Assembly: GCA_036365515.1 (NCBI GenBank)
Contig: CM070876.1
Span: forward strand, 101,680,310-101,744,309
Length of the DNA: 64,000 nt
Origin: Torymus aiolomorphi
Taxonomy: Eukaryota > Arthropoda > Insecta > Hymenoptera > Torymidae
Direction: 5' to 3'
The translations under genes and the position numbers were made by a program. The notes beneath the pieces are model-generated. The model was not told where the DNA came from, did not search any database, and saw only the letters and a program-made list of their open reading frames with translations. Shown piece by piece: positions 34,752 through 45,439 of the stretch (positions within the stretch are counted from its first letter, which is position 1; each line of letters starts with the position of its first letter).

Positions 34752-34955
34752 TTAAAGCCTCTAACAATTTCTTTCAAAAAAACGTATAACCAGTCACATT
34801 TTTACGTTATTTTGAGGGGGGGTGAGGGGAGCGCTGAGGGGGGCGCTGGAGAGGGGGGCGAATGGTCGCGAGGGGGGTGAGGGGGCGCGAGGGGAACGAG
34901 GGGTCGCGAGGGGGTGAGGGGGCGCTGAGTCGTAAACATTTTCGAGATTTTTAAA
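34752..34955. repeat. G-rich minisatellite, inverted partner of 33887-34200
   Basis: TTCTTTCAAAAAAACGTATA and TTTACGTTATTTTGA precede GAGGGGGCGCGAGGGG-type repeats (about 34815-34930), followed by AGTCGTAAACATTTTC. The G-rich tract differs in length and order from its partner, as expected for a variable minisatellite. Confidence 0.75.
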
Positions 34956-34959
34956 AAAT

Positions 34960-35690
34960 TCTTATCTTTGGCCTTTGCTTAAAATTCTCCATTTAAAAAT
35001 AAACATTCGTACTCAAGATAATGCTTTTGCATCATTTTTATTAGATATTGGAGAAGGAAAAATTGATCACTTTAAAATTCCAGATAAATGGAAAACAAAT
35101 AATGTTTGTCATGAAATATATAAAAATATTAATAAAAATTATCATTTTTCAAAAAATGTAATATTAAGTTCACACAATGAACAAGTAAATATATTAAATA
35201 ATAAAATATTGAACTTAATTGAACATAAAACTGTAACATAGTATAGTATAGATAATACAACATATAAAGGATTAGATCAAATGGATGAAAATATACATTT
35301 AAATTTTCTGATAGAAATGTTAAATAATATACGAGTAGGTTTACCTCCATATGAAATAAAATTAAAAAAAATGCAATTGTTATGTTAATTCGTAATCTTA
35401 GCATCATTGATGGACTATGTAATGGAACACGATTAAAAATAACAAATTTATATAAATATAATATTGAAGCTGAAATCATTATTAGAGAAAATAAAGGAAA
35501 TAAAGTATTTATACCACGCATTACACTAAATACTTGTGAATCATCATCGTTACCATTCATTTTATATAGAAAACAATTTTCAATTGTATTAGTATTTGCT
35601 ATAACTATTAATAAATCAGAAGGACAAAGTTTTAATAGTGTAGGTATATTACAAAAAAACAATTATTTTCCCATGGATAATTGTACGTAG
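34960..35690 (+). pseudogene. Helitron helicase, C-terminal fragment
   Basis: Starts abruptly and encodes, in order, FASFLLDIGEGKIDHFKIP, ILSSHNEQVNILNNKILNLI, a stop near 35240, NIRVGLPPYEIKLKK, a frame change at 35370, VMLIRNLSIIDGLCNGTRLK, FIPRITL and ITINKSEGQSF. This matches the last ~230 residues of the Helitron gene at 13234-15969 (about 60-70% alike by eye), so it is a different, older copy. No Rep domain and no Walker motifs are left. It ends at about 35690, just before the modular element A copy. Confidence 0.85.
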
Positions 35691-35732
35691 CACTTTCATG
35701 ATGTAAAAATCTAAACAATATATATATATATA

Positions 35733-35970
35733 TTGTACATTTCTTGAAAGGGGTTGATAAAGCTCGTTTTTTTATACATATATAGGGGTTTATCGAGCCC
35801 GATTTTTATTATGCAGCCCGGGCTTCATAATATTTCTAAATATAGGGGTTTATGCGGCCCGACCTAGAGTCTATAACCCCAGGGTCCATTATTTCTTTAG
35901 TCACTTGCCATAGGGAACTCTGTGCTGTAGGTACTAATATAGAATCTTGGGCTATATAAACCCCGATAAG
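35733..35970 (-). repeat. Modular stem/core element, type A, copy 2
   Basis: Inverted copy of 19926-20158, core seen here as ATTATTTCTTTAGTCA at about 35888. The same left motif (GGGGTTTATATAGCCC on the minus strand) and the same repeated GGGCY...AAACCCC motifs. Bounded on both sides by short (TA)n. Confidence 0.8.

Positions 35971-36000
<30 letters not shown>

Positions 36001-36043
<43 letters not shown>
36001..36043. repeat. (TG)n microsatellite
   Basis: 43 bp of TG within a longer TA-rich tract (35970-36070). Confidence 0.95.
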
Positions 36044-36049
<6 letters not shown>

Positions 36050-36071
36050 TTATATATAAATATATTTATAT

Positions 36072-36296
36072 TTCTGGCACGTTTTGACGAGTAAAAAAGA
36101 TACGGAACGACTGTTTTGGCGAATTTTATGACGTTTTTGACGAGCTCGCCAAAAGAGCTAAGATACTATAGCCCACTTTTGGCGAGTTTTATTAATACCT
36201 CAGCCCCAGAGAGGGATATTATTTCTTTAGTCAAGCATATACTTCAATCATGGTAAAAAACTATAGCTCGCCAAATAGGTTCACCAACATACTTAT
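36072..36296 (-). repeat. Modular stem/core element, type E, copy 2
   Basis: Inverted copy of 31804-32028. Core as ATTATTTCTTTAGTCAAGCA (about 36219). The motif array reads CTCGTCAAAACGTGCC, CGCCAAAACAGTCG, CTCGTCAAAAACGTC and CTCGCCAAAAGTGG on the minus strand; two of the four differ from copy 1. The left motif here is CCTATTTGGCGAGCTATAG, which no longer pairs perfectly. Confidence 0.78.
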
Positions 36297-36311
36297 ATAA
36301 ACATATATACA

Positions 36312-36840
<529 letters not shown>

Positions 36841-36869
36841 ATATATATATATATGAACTGTAACAAAAA

Positions 36870-37970
36870 CTCCCGTTTACAAACTTTAAGCAAAATCTAA
36901 ACATCTCCTTCGAAATTTTTTGGCAGCCATATTGGATCTGCCATATTGTATTTCGAAAGTCTAATAGAATCAATGTTCAGCATAATCTAAGCTTTTTTCG
37001 AACTTACATCCGCCATATTAGATCAGCCATTTTGAATTTTGGAAGTCTAATAGCAAAACTGTGATCAGCCACTTCGAAACCTCTGAATTCCAATTTTGAG
37101 AAAAACCTAAGCTTTTTGCGAATTTTTAATATCCATATTGGATTTGCCATTAAGAATTTGGAAGTCTGATAGCAAAATCGTGATCAGTGACTTCCAATAC
37201 TCGGGTATACAAACTTGAAGCAAAATCTAAGCTTTCTTCCAAAAATTTTGGCCGCCATATTGGATTCGCCACTTCGTAAGCTTTCTCCGAAAATTTAATC
37301 CCTATATTCGATACATCATTTTGATTTCGATAGCCCAATAAAAAAATCTGGGTCAGCGACATTGAATACTCCTGTATACTAATTTTCAACAAAATCTAAA
37401 CTTTTTCCGAACTTTCAATCACCATATTGAATCTACCATTTCGAATTTTGAAAGTCTGATAGTAAGATCGTGATTAGTGTCCTAAAAACCTTAGTATAGA
37501 AATTTTAAGCAAAATTTAAGCTTCCTTCGAACTTGATATTAGCATTTTGAATTTCGAAAGTCTGATAGCAAGAACGTGAACAGCGACCTTGAAAATCCAT
37601 TTGTTACTATTTTGAGCTCAATCTAAGCTTTATTGCACTTCCAATCGCGATGTTGGATCAGCCATTTTTAATGTCGAAAGTCTGATAGCAAAATCGTGAT
37701 CAGCGACTTCGAAACTTCTGAATTCCAATTTTGGGAAAAACCTAAGCCTTTTGCGAACTTTTAATAACCATATTGGATCCACCATTAACCCTTAGAGGAC
37801 TGGGATTTCAAAAATTTTAAAAGCTCATAATTTGTACTGAAAAGTGATTTGAGGTCCCCAAGTTAGAACCAAACCAAGGTCGGATGTTGTCGAGTCAGAC
37901 CATGACGCCTCAAGGCGTCATCCCGGCCCTCTAAGGGTTAAGAATTTGGACTTCTGGTAGCAAAAAAAAA
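36870..37970 (-). repeat. Satellite array 2, ~115-bp monomer, diverged and inverted relative of array 1
   Basis: Units carry GAAAGTCTGATAGCAAAATC, GTGATCAGCGACTTCGAAA, AAAATCTAAGCTTTTT and CATATTGGATC(A/T)GCCATTT, spaced 109-118 bp. Read on the minus strand the order (AAATGGCTGATC, ATTTTGCT(C/G)AAAATTG, CGCTGATCACGA, CAGACTTTCGAAATTC) parallels array 1 (AAATGGCTGATC, ATTTTGCTGAAAATTG, CGCTGATTACGA, CAGATTTTCAGAATTC). About nine units. Interrupted by the MITE at 37789-37937. Confidence 0.8.
37789..37937. mobile_element. 149-bp piggyBac-type MITE
   Basis: Ends CCCTTAGAGGACTGGGA and TCCCGGCCCTCTAAGGG, flanked on both sides by TTAA (37785-37788 and 37938-37941). TTAA target sites and CCC/GGG ends are diagnostic of piggyBac-superfamily insertions. 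A neighbouring satellite unit (near 37145) shows the uninterrupted site CCATTAAGAATTTGG. No coding capacity. Confidence 0.9.
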
Positions 37971-37974
37971 TTTT

Positions 37975-38330
37975 AGTGGTGTTACGTAGGGTTTCCGGGA
38001 GTTATTTTTAAAAAAAGTGGAGTTACGTGTTTTTTCCGGAAGTTTTTCTAAAAAAAAAGTGAAGTTACATGGATTTTCCGGGAATTAGTCTACAAAAAAA
38101 AGTGGAGTTACGTGGTTTTTCTGGGAGTTATTCTTTAAAAAAATCGAGATACGTGGTTATTCCGGGAAAATGTTGAAAAAATGGAGATATGTGGTTTTTC
38201 CTTGTGCTGATTCAAGACAACGAGTGTACTTTCGTAATTTCTGTTATGGCTAGATGATAAAGAATTGTTTGAAGATAAGAAAAAAAACATAAAACCGATT
38301 TTGAATAACTCGTCCCTTATGTGGTTTTTC
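37975..38330 (+). repeat. Short tandem repeat, ~41-bp unit
   Basis: GTTACGTGGTTTTTCCGGGA-type units start at 37981, 38022, 38064, 38107, 38148 and 38186, with an outlying unit near 38318. Each unit has an A-run after AGTTATT. Units differ by several substitutions. Between 38215 and 38310 is unrecognised AT-rich DNA. Confidence 0.85.
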
Positions 38331-38341
38331 CGGGAAGTCAC

Positions 38342-38382
<41 letters not shown>
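38342..38382. repeat. (TA)n microsatellite
   Basis: About 40 bp of TA immediately before the TGTAACAGG start of the next block. Confidence 0.95.
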
Positions 38383-38386
<4 letters not shown>

Positions 38387-39164
38387 AACAGGATGGCTTC
38401 TGGGGAAAAATCCCAAAATGCCACAGGTCAGCGATGCCCTAGAACACGGTGCCCCTGGTGTCAGACTAAAATTACCTGCCCGGAGATCTGCTCCTGAAAT
38501 CCCGAAAAAAACACTAAGATCGCACGCGAACTTCGCTTTCCCACTTATGGGACCGCTAAGTGAAAAGCGCATGCTCGAAGAGTAAAGCGCGCGATCGCTA
38601 GACTCAGATGTGAAAATGACCGGCGGAGTCTTTTTCCCGCGGAGCGGCGCTATCCGGGAGAAGGACGGGTTGTATAAAGAACGATGCGACGAGTAACTAG
38701 ATATCACAGTATATTAAACTAAAGCATTACATGCACCACGCAAGTGCTGTTCATTACACTAAGTTAGTCCGCGCGCGACGGTTGCGATTCAAACGCGGGA
38801 ACGTTACGGCTCGCGGCGAAGCTGCTGTTCCGCGCGCGGCGTACGGCAGGCTTACACGCACCCGCACGTACATGGCACAGAAAGCTTGCGCTGGGCGATT
38901 TCCGTGCAGGCATTTACAATAATCACGCGAGAAGAGAGCAGAAAACTTACATTTGGAAGGAGTAGTCGGTGCACTCGCCTCTCTCTCGCTCTCTGTCGCT
39001 CGCACAGTAGTTACGCTCTCCCTCTCTCTCGCACTCGCTGGGGTCTCGGCAGGTAGGTACGCTGCCGGGTCAAGCTCCCTATTTCCCCGCTCTCGTGGCA
39101 CACGCGGCACGGGATCGCTCTCTCTCTCTCTCCCTCTATGTCGCTCTCTCTCTCTCCCTCTATG

Positions 39165-39255
<91 letters not shown>
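38383..39255 (+). mobile_element. LTR-like block, probably a truncated LTR
   Basis: Starts TGTAACAGGATGG, which resembles the start of the block at 15970 and is a common LTR start. A TATA-like TGTATAAAGAACG lies at about 38669, and further on are GC-rich DNA and a long CT tract (39113-39253). GTGCTGTTCATTACAC (38745) resembles GGCTGTTCACTATTTACAC (16355). No matching second LTR, no clear CA end and no target duplication could be found because the CT tract runs straight into the LINE. Frames here are compositional artefacts. Confidence 0.45.
39113..39253. repeat. (CT)n microsatellite, interrupted
   Basis: Mostly CT with TATG and TTTC interruptions; the last ~50 bp are pure. It separates the LTR-like block from LINE ORF1. 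Confidence 0.95.
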
Positions 39256-40066
39256 GTATGTGACTCTGATGGCTCCAGCCACTCTGCTAGCAACAATCTG
39301 CTGCAATTGCACCCCTCCTCACCGCCAGGCCCTGGGGTTTTATCTACGGGTTTTGGGAATGATGGTTCTGAGTGCTGTGAAGTGATTTTTGATGGAGTTT
39401 TAAAAAAAGATGATGTTGATAACACTGAATTAACCAGTGAGGTTGCTTTCACGGTACTCAGAACAATCCTCCCTTCTCTAAAAAGAGACAACATCATAAG
39501 AGCACGCGTGGTACAGGCCCGGAACCGGTTCCCGAGAAGGACGGGTGAGGCAGAGTGGACCTTGGTATCGGGATCCGGCGCATTACCCTCTTGTATAGTT
39601 AGACTCGGCAGTTCGAGTCGGCAGTTCGAGCCTGGTCAGAGATGTAATGAGAGTCATGCGCTAGCTAGCTAATAATTATTTCACCACGAATGATGTAGAC
39701 CCCGAATCGTATAGCCTCGTTTCGGCTGCTTGTGTGCCAAACCACAAAATTTGAATCAATGAGGTGTTGCCCCATGACAAATTTCAGACATTTAAAAGCC
39801 TAAGGACCATTTCCCAGGGGCTGGGCTTTAAATATATTTGGCACTCGAGTGGCAGATTCTTGGCAAGGCAAAAGGATGGTGAACGAGCGCATGTCTTTAT
39901 CACTGTTACAGATCTGCAAGTCATTCTAACGGCGAGCCAGTCTACTTCCAAACAACATCTGTCCAATAGTAACATATCAAACTCTGTAAATGTAACTAGA
40001 AACTCCAATATGACTAATGTAAGGCAGGAAGTGGAACAGGTTGGCGGGTCGAAGCAGGCATCATGA
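39256..40066 (+). pseudogene. Non-LTR retrotransposon ORF1 (broken)
   Basis: In the first part, SECCEVIFDGVLKKDDVDNT and AFTVLRTILPSL fit the nucleic-acid-binding ORF1 protein of insect LINEs, whose C-terminal half resembles the baculovirus FP protein. After a frame change near 39660 and a stop at about 39755, the end reads LRTISQGLGFKYIWHSSGRF and DGERAHVFITVTDLQVIL, the conserved C-terminal block of this family. The stop TGA at 40064-40066 overlaps the ATG of ORF2 as ATGA. The N-terminus is not visible; the copy is joined to the CT-rich LTR-like block. Confidence 0.7.
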
Positions 40067-41725
40067 CTGGAATCGACTGCTGCAAGTATGTGTACGCTCA
40101 CTTTGCTGGGGTCTCCGTGTCCCCTCTTGAAAACATTGACGAAGCAATGGACGTCATTTGGCCCGGGACTGAGGAGGGTTTTTGTTTTAAACCAGCTGTT
40201 TTGAGTGAGGTAGTCCTTGCCATATCACATTTCTCCTCGCAGCAAAGGGGGTGGATGGAGTTCCCCAGAGTGTGATCGTAAAAGCTTTACCTGTAATCGG
40301 CGAATTTTTAGTCAGGATTTTCAATACCACTTTTGCGCAGGGAGTTTTTCCGGGCTCTTGGAAGCAAGCACAGGTAATTACTCATAAAAAGAAGCAAACG
40401 CCATCTACCGTCTCAGACTTTCGTCCTATTTCATTACTTTGCTTCCTCTCCGAGGTGCTTGAGAAAATTGCCCATAAAGAAATCACGGAATATCTCAACA
40501 ATTATAATTTACTAGATCCCCTCCTGGCCGGATTTCGACAGCACCACAGCACTCAGACGGCACTTCTCAAGCTGACTGATGACATTCCTTTAGGCATTGA
40601 CAACAGAAAACTGACGCTACTGTTACTTTTTGACTTTAGCAAAGCCTTTGATACCATCTCACCGACAAAACTATTAATCGTACTTACAAGGATTCACCCA
40701 AATGATCATTTCTAACAAAAGTGGTTCTGATTGGCTAGATACAAACACGGGAGTACCACAGGGTTCTGTTCTGGGCCCTCTGCTTTTTTGTCTTTACGTT
40801 AATGACTTACGGGACGTACTTGACGATGACACTATTCAACATATTCTCTATGCGGACGACTTGCAAGTTTACCAACACACTACCAAGGACGAAATCTTCG
40901 AGGCATTGCTCGACTATCCAAAGCGGCGCAAATGGTGGCTGGATAGGCGTAGAACTTTGGTTTGAAACTCAATGCTGGCAAAACAAAAGCGATCGTATTT
41001 GGCTCCAGAGTTGGAGTTAATCATACGAATTCGTTGGATTTGCCAGGCATTGGTTTGCGATTCGGGAACTCATCCCATTTAGTAGCGAAGTTGCGAATCT
41101 CGGTGTTACACTTGATAGCAAATTAACGTGGAAACCTCACAGTGAAGTAATTGCAAAGAAGGTTAATAAAGCCCTTTATAGTTTGAGGTTTATTAAGGAA
41201 TGTACCACTGAGGTACTCCGCAAAAGATTAGTGGAGTGCCTTGTTCAACTGCACCTTGATTACTGTACAGTAGTCTATTTAGACGCATCAGACGAGCAGC
41301 GCGAGAAAGTGCAACGATTAAACAATTCTTGTGTGAGATATGTCACCGGAGCTAGGAAGGATGAGCACATCACCCCCTATAGGAAACGCCTGGGCTGACT
41401 TCGTATGGACTCACATAGGCTCTACTTTGCAGCACTACTATTATACAAACTATTAAGGATACGTAAGCCATCATATTTAGCTGCTTTTTTCACGAGGCAT
41501 AAGTCTAGGCCGACCAGCAGCGGAGTGCAGCCGGAACTTCAGTTTCCAGCCTTAAACTAGAAAACAGGTGATAAGGAGTTTTTGGCCCGAAGTGTCTGCC
41601 TCTGGAACTACCTCCCTCCTTCCATACGTTACCTACCCTCATTTTCATCGTTCAGGAGGGCGGTGCGTCAACATTTTATCGATCTCTATTTCTTAGCCTC
41701 TCTTGGTGGGAAAGGAACTTTCTAG
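40063..41725 (+). pseudogene. Non-LTR retrotransposon ORF2, endonuclease deleted (broken)
   Basis: Begins at the ATGA overlap but only ~55 residues precede VLAISHFSSQQRG, the start of the RT region, so the apurinic endonuclease and its linker (some 400 residues in related elements) are missing. After a frameshift near 40250: GVPQSVIVKALPVIGEF, FRPISLLCFLSEVLEKI, LLFDFSKAFDTI (first RT Asp), a frame change at 40700, GVPQGSVLGPLLFCLYVNDL, HILYADDLQVY (catalytic YADD). More frame changes at about 40940 and 41170 precede the C-terminal LDYCTVVYLDASDEQREKVQ and WNYLPPSIRYLPSFSSFRRA. Clade not certain; the RT phrases fit the Jockey/I-like group. Confidence 0.85.
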
Positions 41726-42239
41726 AAACTACTGGAAATAAGAAACCGTTTAATGTTAACCTAATTTATGATTCTGCCAAGTGGCATTATACTGTGATAC
41801 AAATCTAGAATATATAATAAACTGTGATACTATAACATTGACAAAACTACTAGTTGAACTATAAAAGAAGTTTATTTATGAACTTGCGACTTGTTATATT
41901 TTATATTTTTATATATCTCTTTCTTGATTTTATTGTGTATTTTAAAAATTGTTTTTAAATTGACTCTGTATTATATGATTTAGTATTGTATACGTATTTC
42001 ATTTGTTATTTATATGTATCAAGTTTTGCCTTAAATGCGAATAAAGAGATCTATGAAATACTATTGTCAGGAAACGATTGCAAGGAGAACACAATTGACA
42101 TACTCTGGAGTTCTTAGAATTAATAGCTATAAGGCAACTACGAATATCGGAACAACGAAAAGATGTGATAGTTCAGCATGCTATAGCCGAAATATACTTA
42201 CTGAGTTAGAGCCACATCATACATGCAGACCACTTTCAA
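41726..42239 (+). other. LINE 3' untranslated region and unrecognised flank
   Basis: AT-rich DNA follows the last RT codons, with ACTGTGATAC repeated (41790 and 41820). GCGAATAAAG at 42037 could be a poly(A) signal but no A-tail is visible. The 82-aa frame at 42035-42283 has no domain. Confidence 0.45.
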
Positions 42240-42490
42240 CAAATAAACGCGCGGTAAATATCTTACCAGTGACGATAGACTAATGCCCGCGAAAGTCAGC
42301 TCATCAACGCGGTAAATATACTTACACGCGGGTGGTGTATACTAATGACCGCGGAATTCAGCTAACCACCGCGGTAATATGCTCATCTTCGCGCGCCCGC
42401 CGCGCGAATCAGCTCATCCCCGCGGTCGTTCAGCTTGTCACCGCGGTAAGATGCTAGGCCCCGCCGCCCGCCGCCTGCCGCCGGGTAAAA
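42240..42490 (+). repeat. Degenerate CCGCGGTAA repeat
   Basis: Variants of CGCGGTAA(A/G)AT and CAGCTCATC(A/C)(A/C)CGCGG alternate about every 25-50 bp (six to seven times). GC content is much higher than on either side, and CCGCGG is palindromic. Function unknown. Confidence 0.6.
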
Positions 42491-42774
42491 ATCATGCAAA
42501 AATGCGACAATAAAATACGGATAATTTTTATTCGATGACGTCATTACAAATGGAAGGGTAGAAGCTTCTCGAAAGTGGGCGGAGACTCTCCTGTCCGTCT
42601 CAAACTATGAGAACGCTACACAGGTCGGCCGGTGGCCAAGTGGTGGGGGTGGCAGAACCGGCCTAGCTTATCTACTTGGAACAACGGGAGTCAGCCATTT
42701 TCTATTTCTGTTTTGATTAAAAAAAATAAAAAAATAAACAAACGGGATCCCTTTGGGGCTCTGCCGCTATTCAG
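42491..42774. other. Possible 3' end of the gypsy-type element, unresolved
   Basis: Mixed composition with an A-rich tract (42718-42745). It lies where the 3' LTR of the minus-strand gypsy element should be, but no TG...CA pair or duplicate LTR is identifiable. Confidence 0.3.
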
Positions 42775-42812
42775 TCAGCCAGGAGGCAAGTCCGGCGACC
42801 CTTGTGCCGAGC

Positions 42813-43172
42813 TCAGTTGGGACAGCTTTTTGATTTTCTGACCCCAAGCTCGCGGCAAATGAAGCACCGCGGAACTTGGATCTCTAGTTCCTCCCGTGTT
42901 GCCCAGTCCTCCTCGCATGCCTTCCGCAGGCGCTCTTCTTCTTGTAGGAGGTGGCACTGGGCCCCTTCCTTGGCCCGGCACGCCTTCTCCTCCGCCTTTT
43001 TCCTGTTTCGCCAGGCCTCTTCCATGCGTTTCCGCCAGGCGAGCCTCCTTCGCCTTCTGAAAGGCGGTGCGGCGCTTCCTTGCGGGCCTGACCTCTGCGG
43101 CGGCTGGAAGCTCTTCGCGCCAGCTTTGGGCCATTCCAACCCATTGGCCTGCTTGTCGCTTGCCGGCCTCAC
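42813..43172 (-). pseudogene. Charged ORF with a Cys motif, downstream of gypsy pol
   Basis: 119 residues: very rich in Arg/Lys/Glu in the middle (residues ~35-90), ending with CFICRELGVRKSKSCPN, which looks like a degenerate zinc knuckle (C-x2-C-x3-G...C with no His). The frame continues from the ORF at 43180-43794 after a short gap and a frame change, so the two may be one gene. A Gag would normally lie 5' of pol; here it is 3', so this is either a third ORF or a piece of another copy. Confidence 0.4.
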
Positions 43173-43179
43173 TGTAACA

Positions 43180-43794
43180 CTAGAGAAAAGACTCTAGTGC
43201 AGCCGGGGCTGCGATCTCCGCTACGCGCGAGGACAGGCTAAGACGCCGCGCTCCCACTAAGACCTGCTCCACTGTGACCCTGGCCGCACCGAGTCCATCG
43301 GTCAGTGCCTTCTTCGGGGTCTGGGTCGGAGCGCTCGCCTCTCTTTCATCGTCGGCCCGAGCCGCGCCGGCGTTTCCTTCCAGCGCCATCTGTGGAGCTC
43401 GGACCGACTCCTCTTGTTGGGACCGCTCCTCATAGACTTTTCGCTGCTCCTTCGTGGGACAAGGTCGCCGAAGCGGACTGTGGCAGGCCTCTGCGTAGGC
43501 CGGCGCCGGAGATCCCCTTCCGGTCATGACTATGGACGGCTCTTCTACTGTCTGGGGTACCAGAGTCACCGCATCAATGCGCCTCACCGCCTGCTCAAAG
43601 AAGTCGATGACGGCGGGGTCAGGTTGGCACTGGATTAATCCAGCGATCACCTGCTTCGCCGTCCCCGCTACCTCTGGAGTCAGGCCGGGCATGTTCTGCA
43701 ACAAGTAAATTGATCTCGGGGAGGGGTAAGATTGAGGATCGGAAAAGAAGGTCGAACACGGGTTAGTACGGACGACACAATTTTTGGACGGCAC
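43180..43794 (-). CDS. Unrecognised ORF 3' of gypsy pol
   Basis: 204 residues, Ala/Pro/Glu-rich, hydrophilic, with no membrane segment or signal peptide and so not an envelope protein as far as can be seen. A region LTPEVAGTAKQVIAGLIQCQ at about 37-56 could be helical. It starts 20 bp after the end of pol on the same strand. Possibly the N-terminal part of the Cys-motif ORF that follows. Family unknown. Confidence 0.4.
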   Translation of the reverse strand: MPSKNCVVRTNPCSTFFSDPQSYPSPRSIYLLQNMPGLTPEVAGTAKQVIAGLIQCQPDPAVIDFFEQAVRRIDAVTLVPQTVEEPSIVMTGRGSPAPAYAEACHSPLRRPCPTKEQRKVYEERSQQEESVRAPQMALEGNAGAARADDEREASAPTQTPKKALTDGLGAARVTVEQVLVGARRLSLSSRVAEIAAPAALESFL

Positions 43795-43814
43795 AGTTAA
43801 CGCTTTTTAGACGC

Positions 43815-45100
43815 TCATGTTCGGCGGGGGCTAATTGGTTCGGCGTCAGCAGGTGCGGGCTTCTTCTTCGTACTCTTTGGTCTCCCTGGGCCTCGCTTGG
43901 GTTCTGTTGGATCGACCCCACGCGTAGGCCGGCCATCGCTTGCACGCTTTCCTGACCTAACTAATAGCGCGGTCTTACGATGTGGACCGCGCTGCTTAGC
44001 CATCGCTCGAGGCTGTACATTCTCCTTGCTAACTCTGTTGCCCGCTGGCGCACTACGCTCAGCTGAAAAGTCGCTCGGTGGTAGCGATGGGGCTCCTTCT
44101 TGACTACTTTTGTCCAAGTAGTCCTTGGGCTCTTCTGCGGAGACGTATCGCTTGAGTTGCTGCGCATGAACGGGACGTATCATTCGACCATCCTCACCTT
44201 GGATCTCGTAGGTGTTTTCGCCTAGAATATTCCCAATCGTATATGGTCCCGTGTACTTCGGGGTTAATTTGGCAGCAGTCCCCTCAGCTGCAGAGGATAG
44301 TACCTTATTCCCTCTCCATGTACGGTCGCCTAGACAGAATTTCGGAGTTCGACGATGAGCGTCATAGTATTTGGCTATTCTCGCCTCCTCCGCTTGCGCA
44401 TCGGCCGCCTCCCGATGATGCAATTCGCAGAGCTTGTCCATGCGCGCCACCCACTTATTTAGCGCCTCTTGCTGCCCTTGCTCTTCGGCTATGCAGTCTT
44501 CCTCCCACCTTAGTATCTTCGGCAGGTCAGGCTGTAGTCGGTAAATGAGCATGGCAGCGCTTATCTTTGTGGAGCTTTGTTCTGCCTTATTGTACGCGAA
44601 TGTCAGCTCATTAAGTTTCTCATCCTAGGACCGGAGATTTTCCTCTGCGAAAATCATGATCATTGTCTTCACCGTTCGGTTCATACGCTCGATAGGATTG
44701 ACCTGAGGGTGGTATGGGCGTGTAAACGTGTGATGCACGCTTCTCTCCTTTAAGATTGCCCGCAAGGGTGTATTCTTAAATTCAGTCCCATTATCGGAGA
44801 GAAACAACGCCGAGACTGAATCGCAGACATACTCGTTCAAGTCCTTTTATTACCGATTTACCATCTGCCCTTTTTATCGGCATTACTTTAATCCAGCGTG
44901 TGAACAGGTCCTGGGATATGAGAATGTATTCGTGGCTGTGCGTGGTTTTAGGGAGGGGTCTCATAATTTCGCTGGCCAAGATTTGCCATGGACGCTCTGT
45001 AATGCGGCGTCCCATGAATCCTGCTGGAGTGCGCTGTTCGACTTTGCACTGCTGACAAATTTTGCACTGGTTCACATATTTGGCCACCTCTCGAGACATG
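43815..45100 (-). pseudogene. Ty3/gypsy-type pol, integrase part (5'-truncated)
   Basis: Reading leftward from 45100: VNQCKICQQCKVEQRTP (C-x2-C of the zinc-binding HHCC domain), PWQILASEIMRPLP and SQDLFTRWIKVMPIKRA (first catalytic region; the usual W-x2-D appears as W-x5-E), then after a frame change SDNGTEFKNTPLRAIL (second Asp) and HPQVNPIERMNRTVK (Glu of DDE). A stop at about 44627 interrupts WDEKLNELTFAYN-like sequence. The C-terminal domain includes TPKYTGPYTIGNILGENTYEI, and a basic tail with GPGRPKSTKKK. Protease, RT and RNase H are gone: the copia LTR begins at 45101. Function of the family: inserting retrotransposon cDNA into the genome. Confidence 0.85.
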
Positions 45101-45439
45101 TGTTACTAATTGTTGAATATAGTATACATCTATATTTTACGCATGTATATATATATTTACTGTGGTTATGTGTGACCGCGCGACTGTATCGAGAGCGCGT
45201 AATGTCGTACGAGTCCGAACGTAAACATGTACCTCTCCCCTTCCTTATAGTGTGTGCGTGAGCAAGCATCTAAGTCGAGGAGCAGTGAACGATACGCTTC
45301 TCTCTGTCTCTACTTTTGTACGCCGAATGAGAAGCACCTCGTGGCGCAAGGTAGCGCCGTGAAATAAGTCTCAATAAACTCTTTATTATATCATTATATA
45401 TAATAAATAAGTTTCTCCTTAATTAACCACACCTCAACA
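45101..45439 (+). mobile_element. Copia-type 5' LTR and primer-binding site
   Basis: 339 bp from TGTTACTAATTG to CCTCAACA (TG...CA; TGTT/AACA inverted ends). AATAAA occurs at 45373 and again at 45409. Immediately after it, TGGTAGCAGGAGCC fits a primer-binding site like the TGGTATCAGAGC site used by many copia elements. No second LTR is present because the 3' part of the element is lost. It has cut the gypsy pol gene. Confidence 0.75.

Noticed and set aside
38731..39497. ORFs of 190-250 aa with Arg/Glu or Ser/Leu runs
   Set aside because: Translation of (CT)n and flanking GC-rich LTR-like DNA; the plus-strand frame becomes meaningful only after 39256, where LINE ORF1 begins.
39595..39650. A tRNA or B-box-like signal around GGCAGTTCGAG
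   Set aside because: No cloverleaf or A box at a proper distance; the phrase is doubled locally within LINE ORF1.
43180..43794. An envelope gene for the gypsy-type element
   Set aside because: The ORF is in the right place, but it has no signal peptide, membrane segment or cysteine pattern of an envelope protein.
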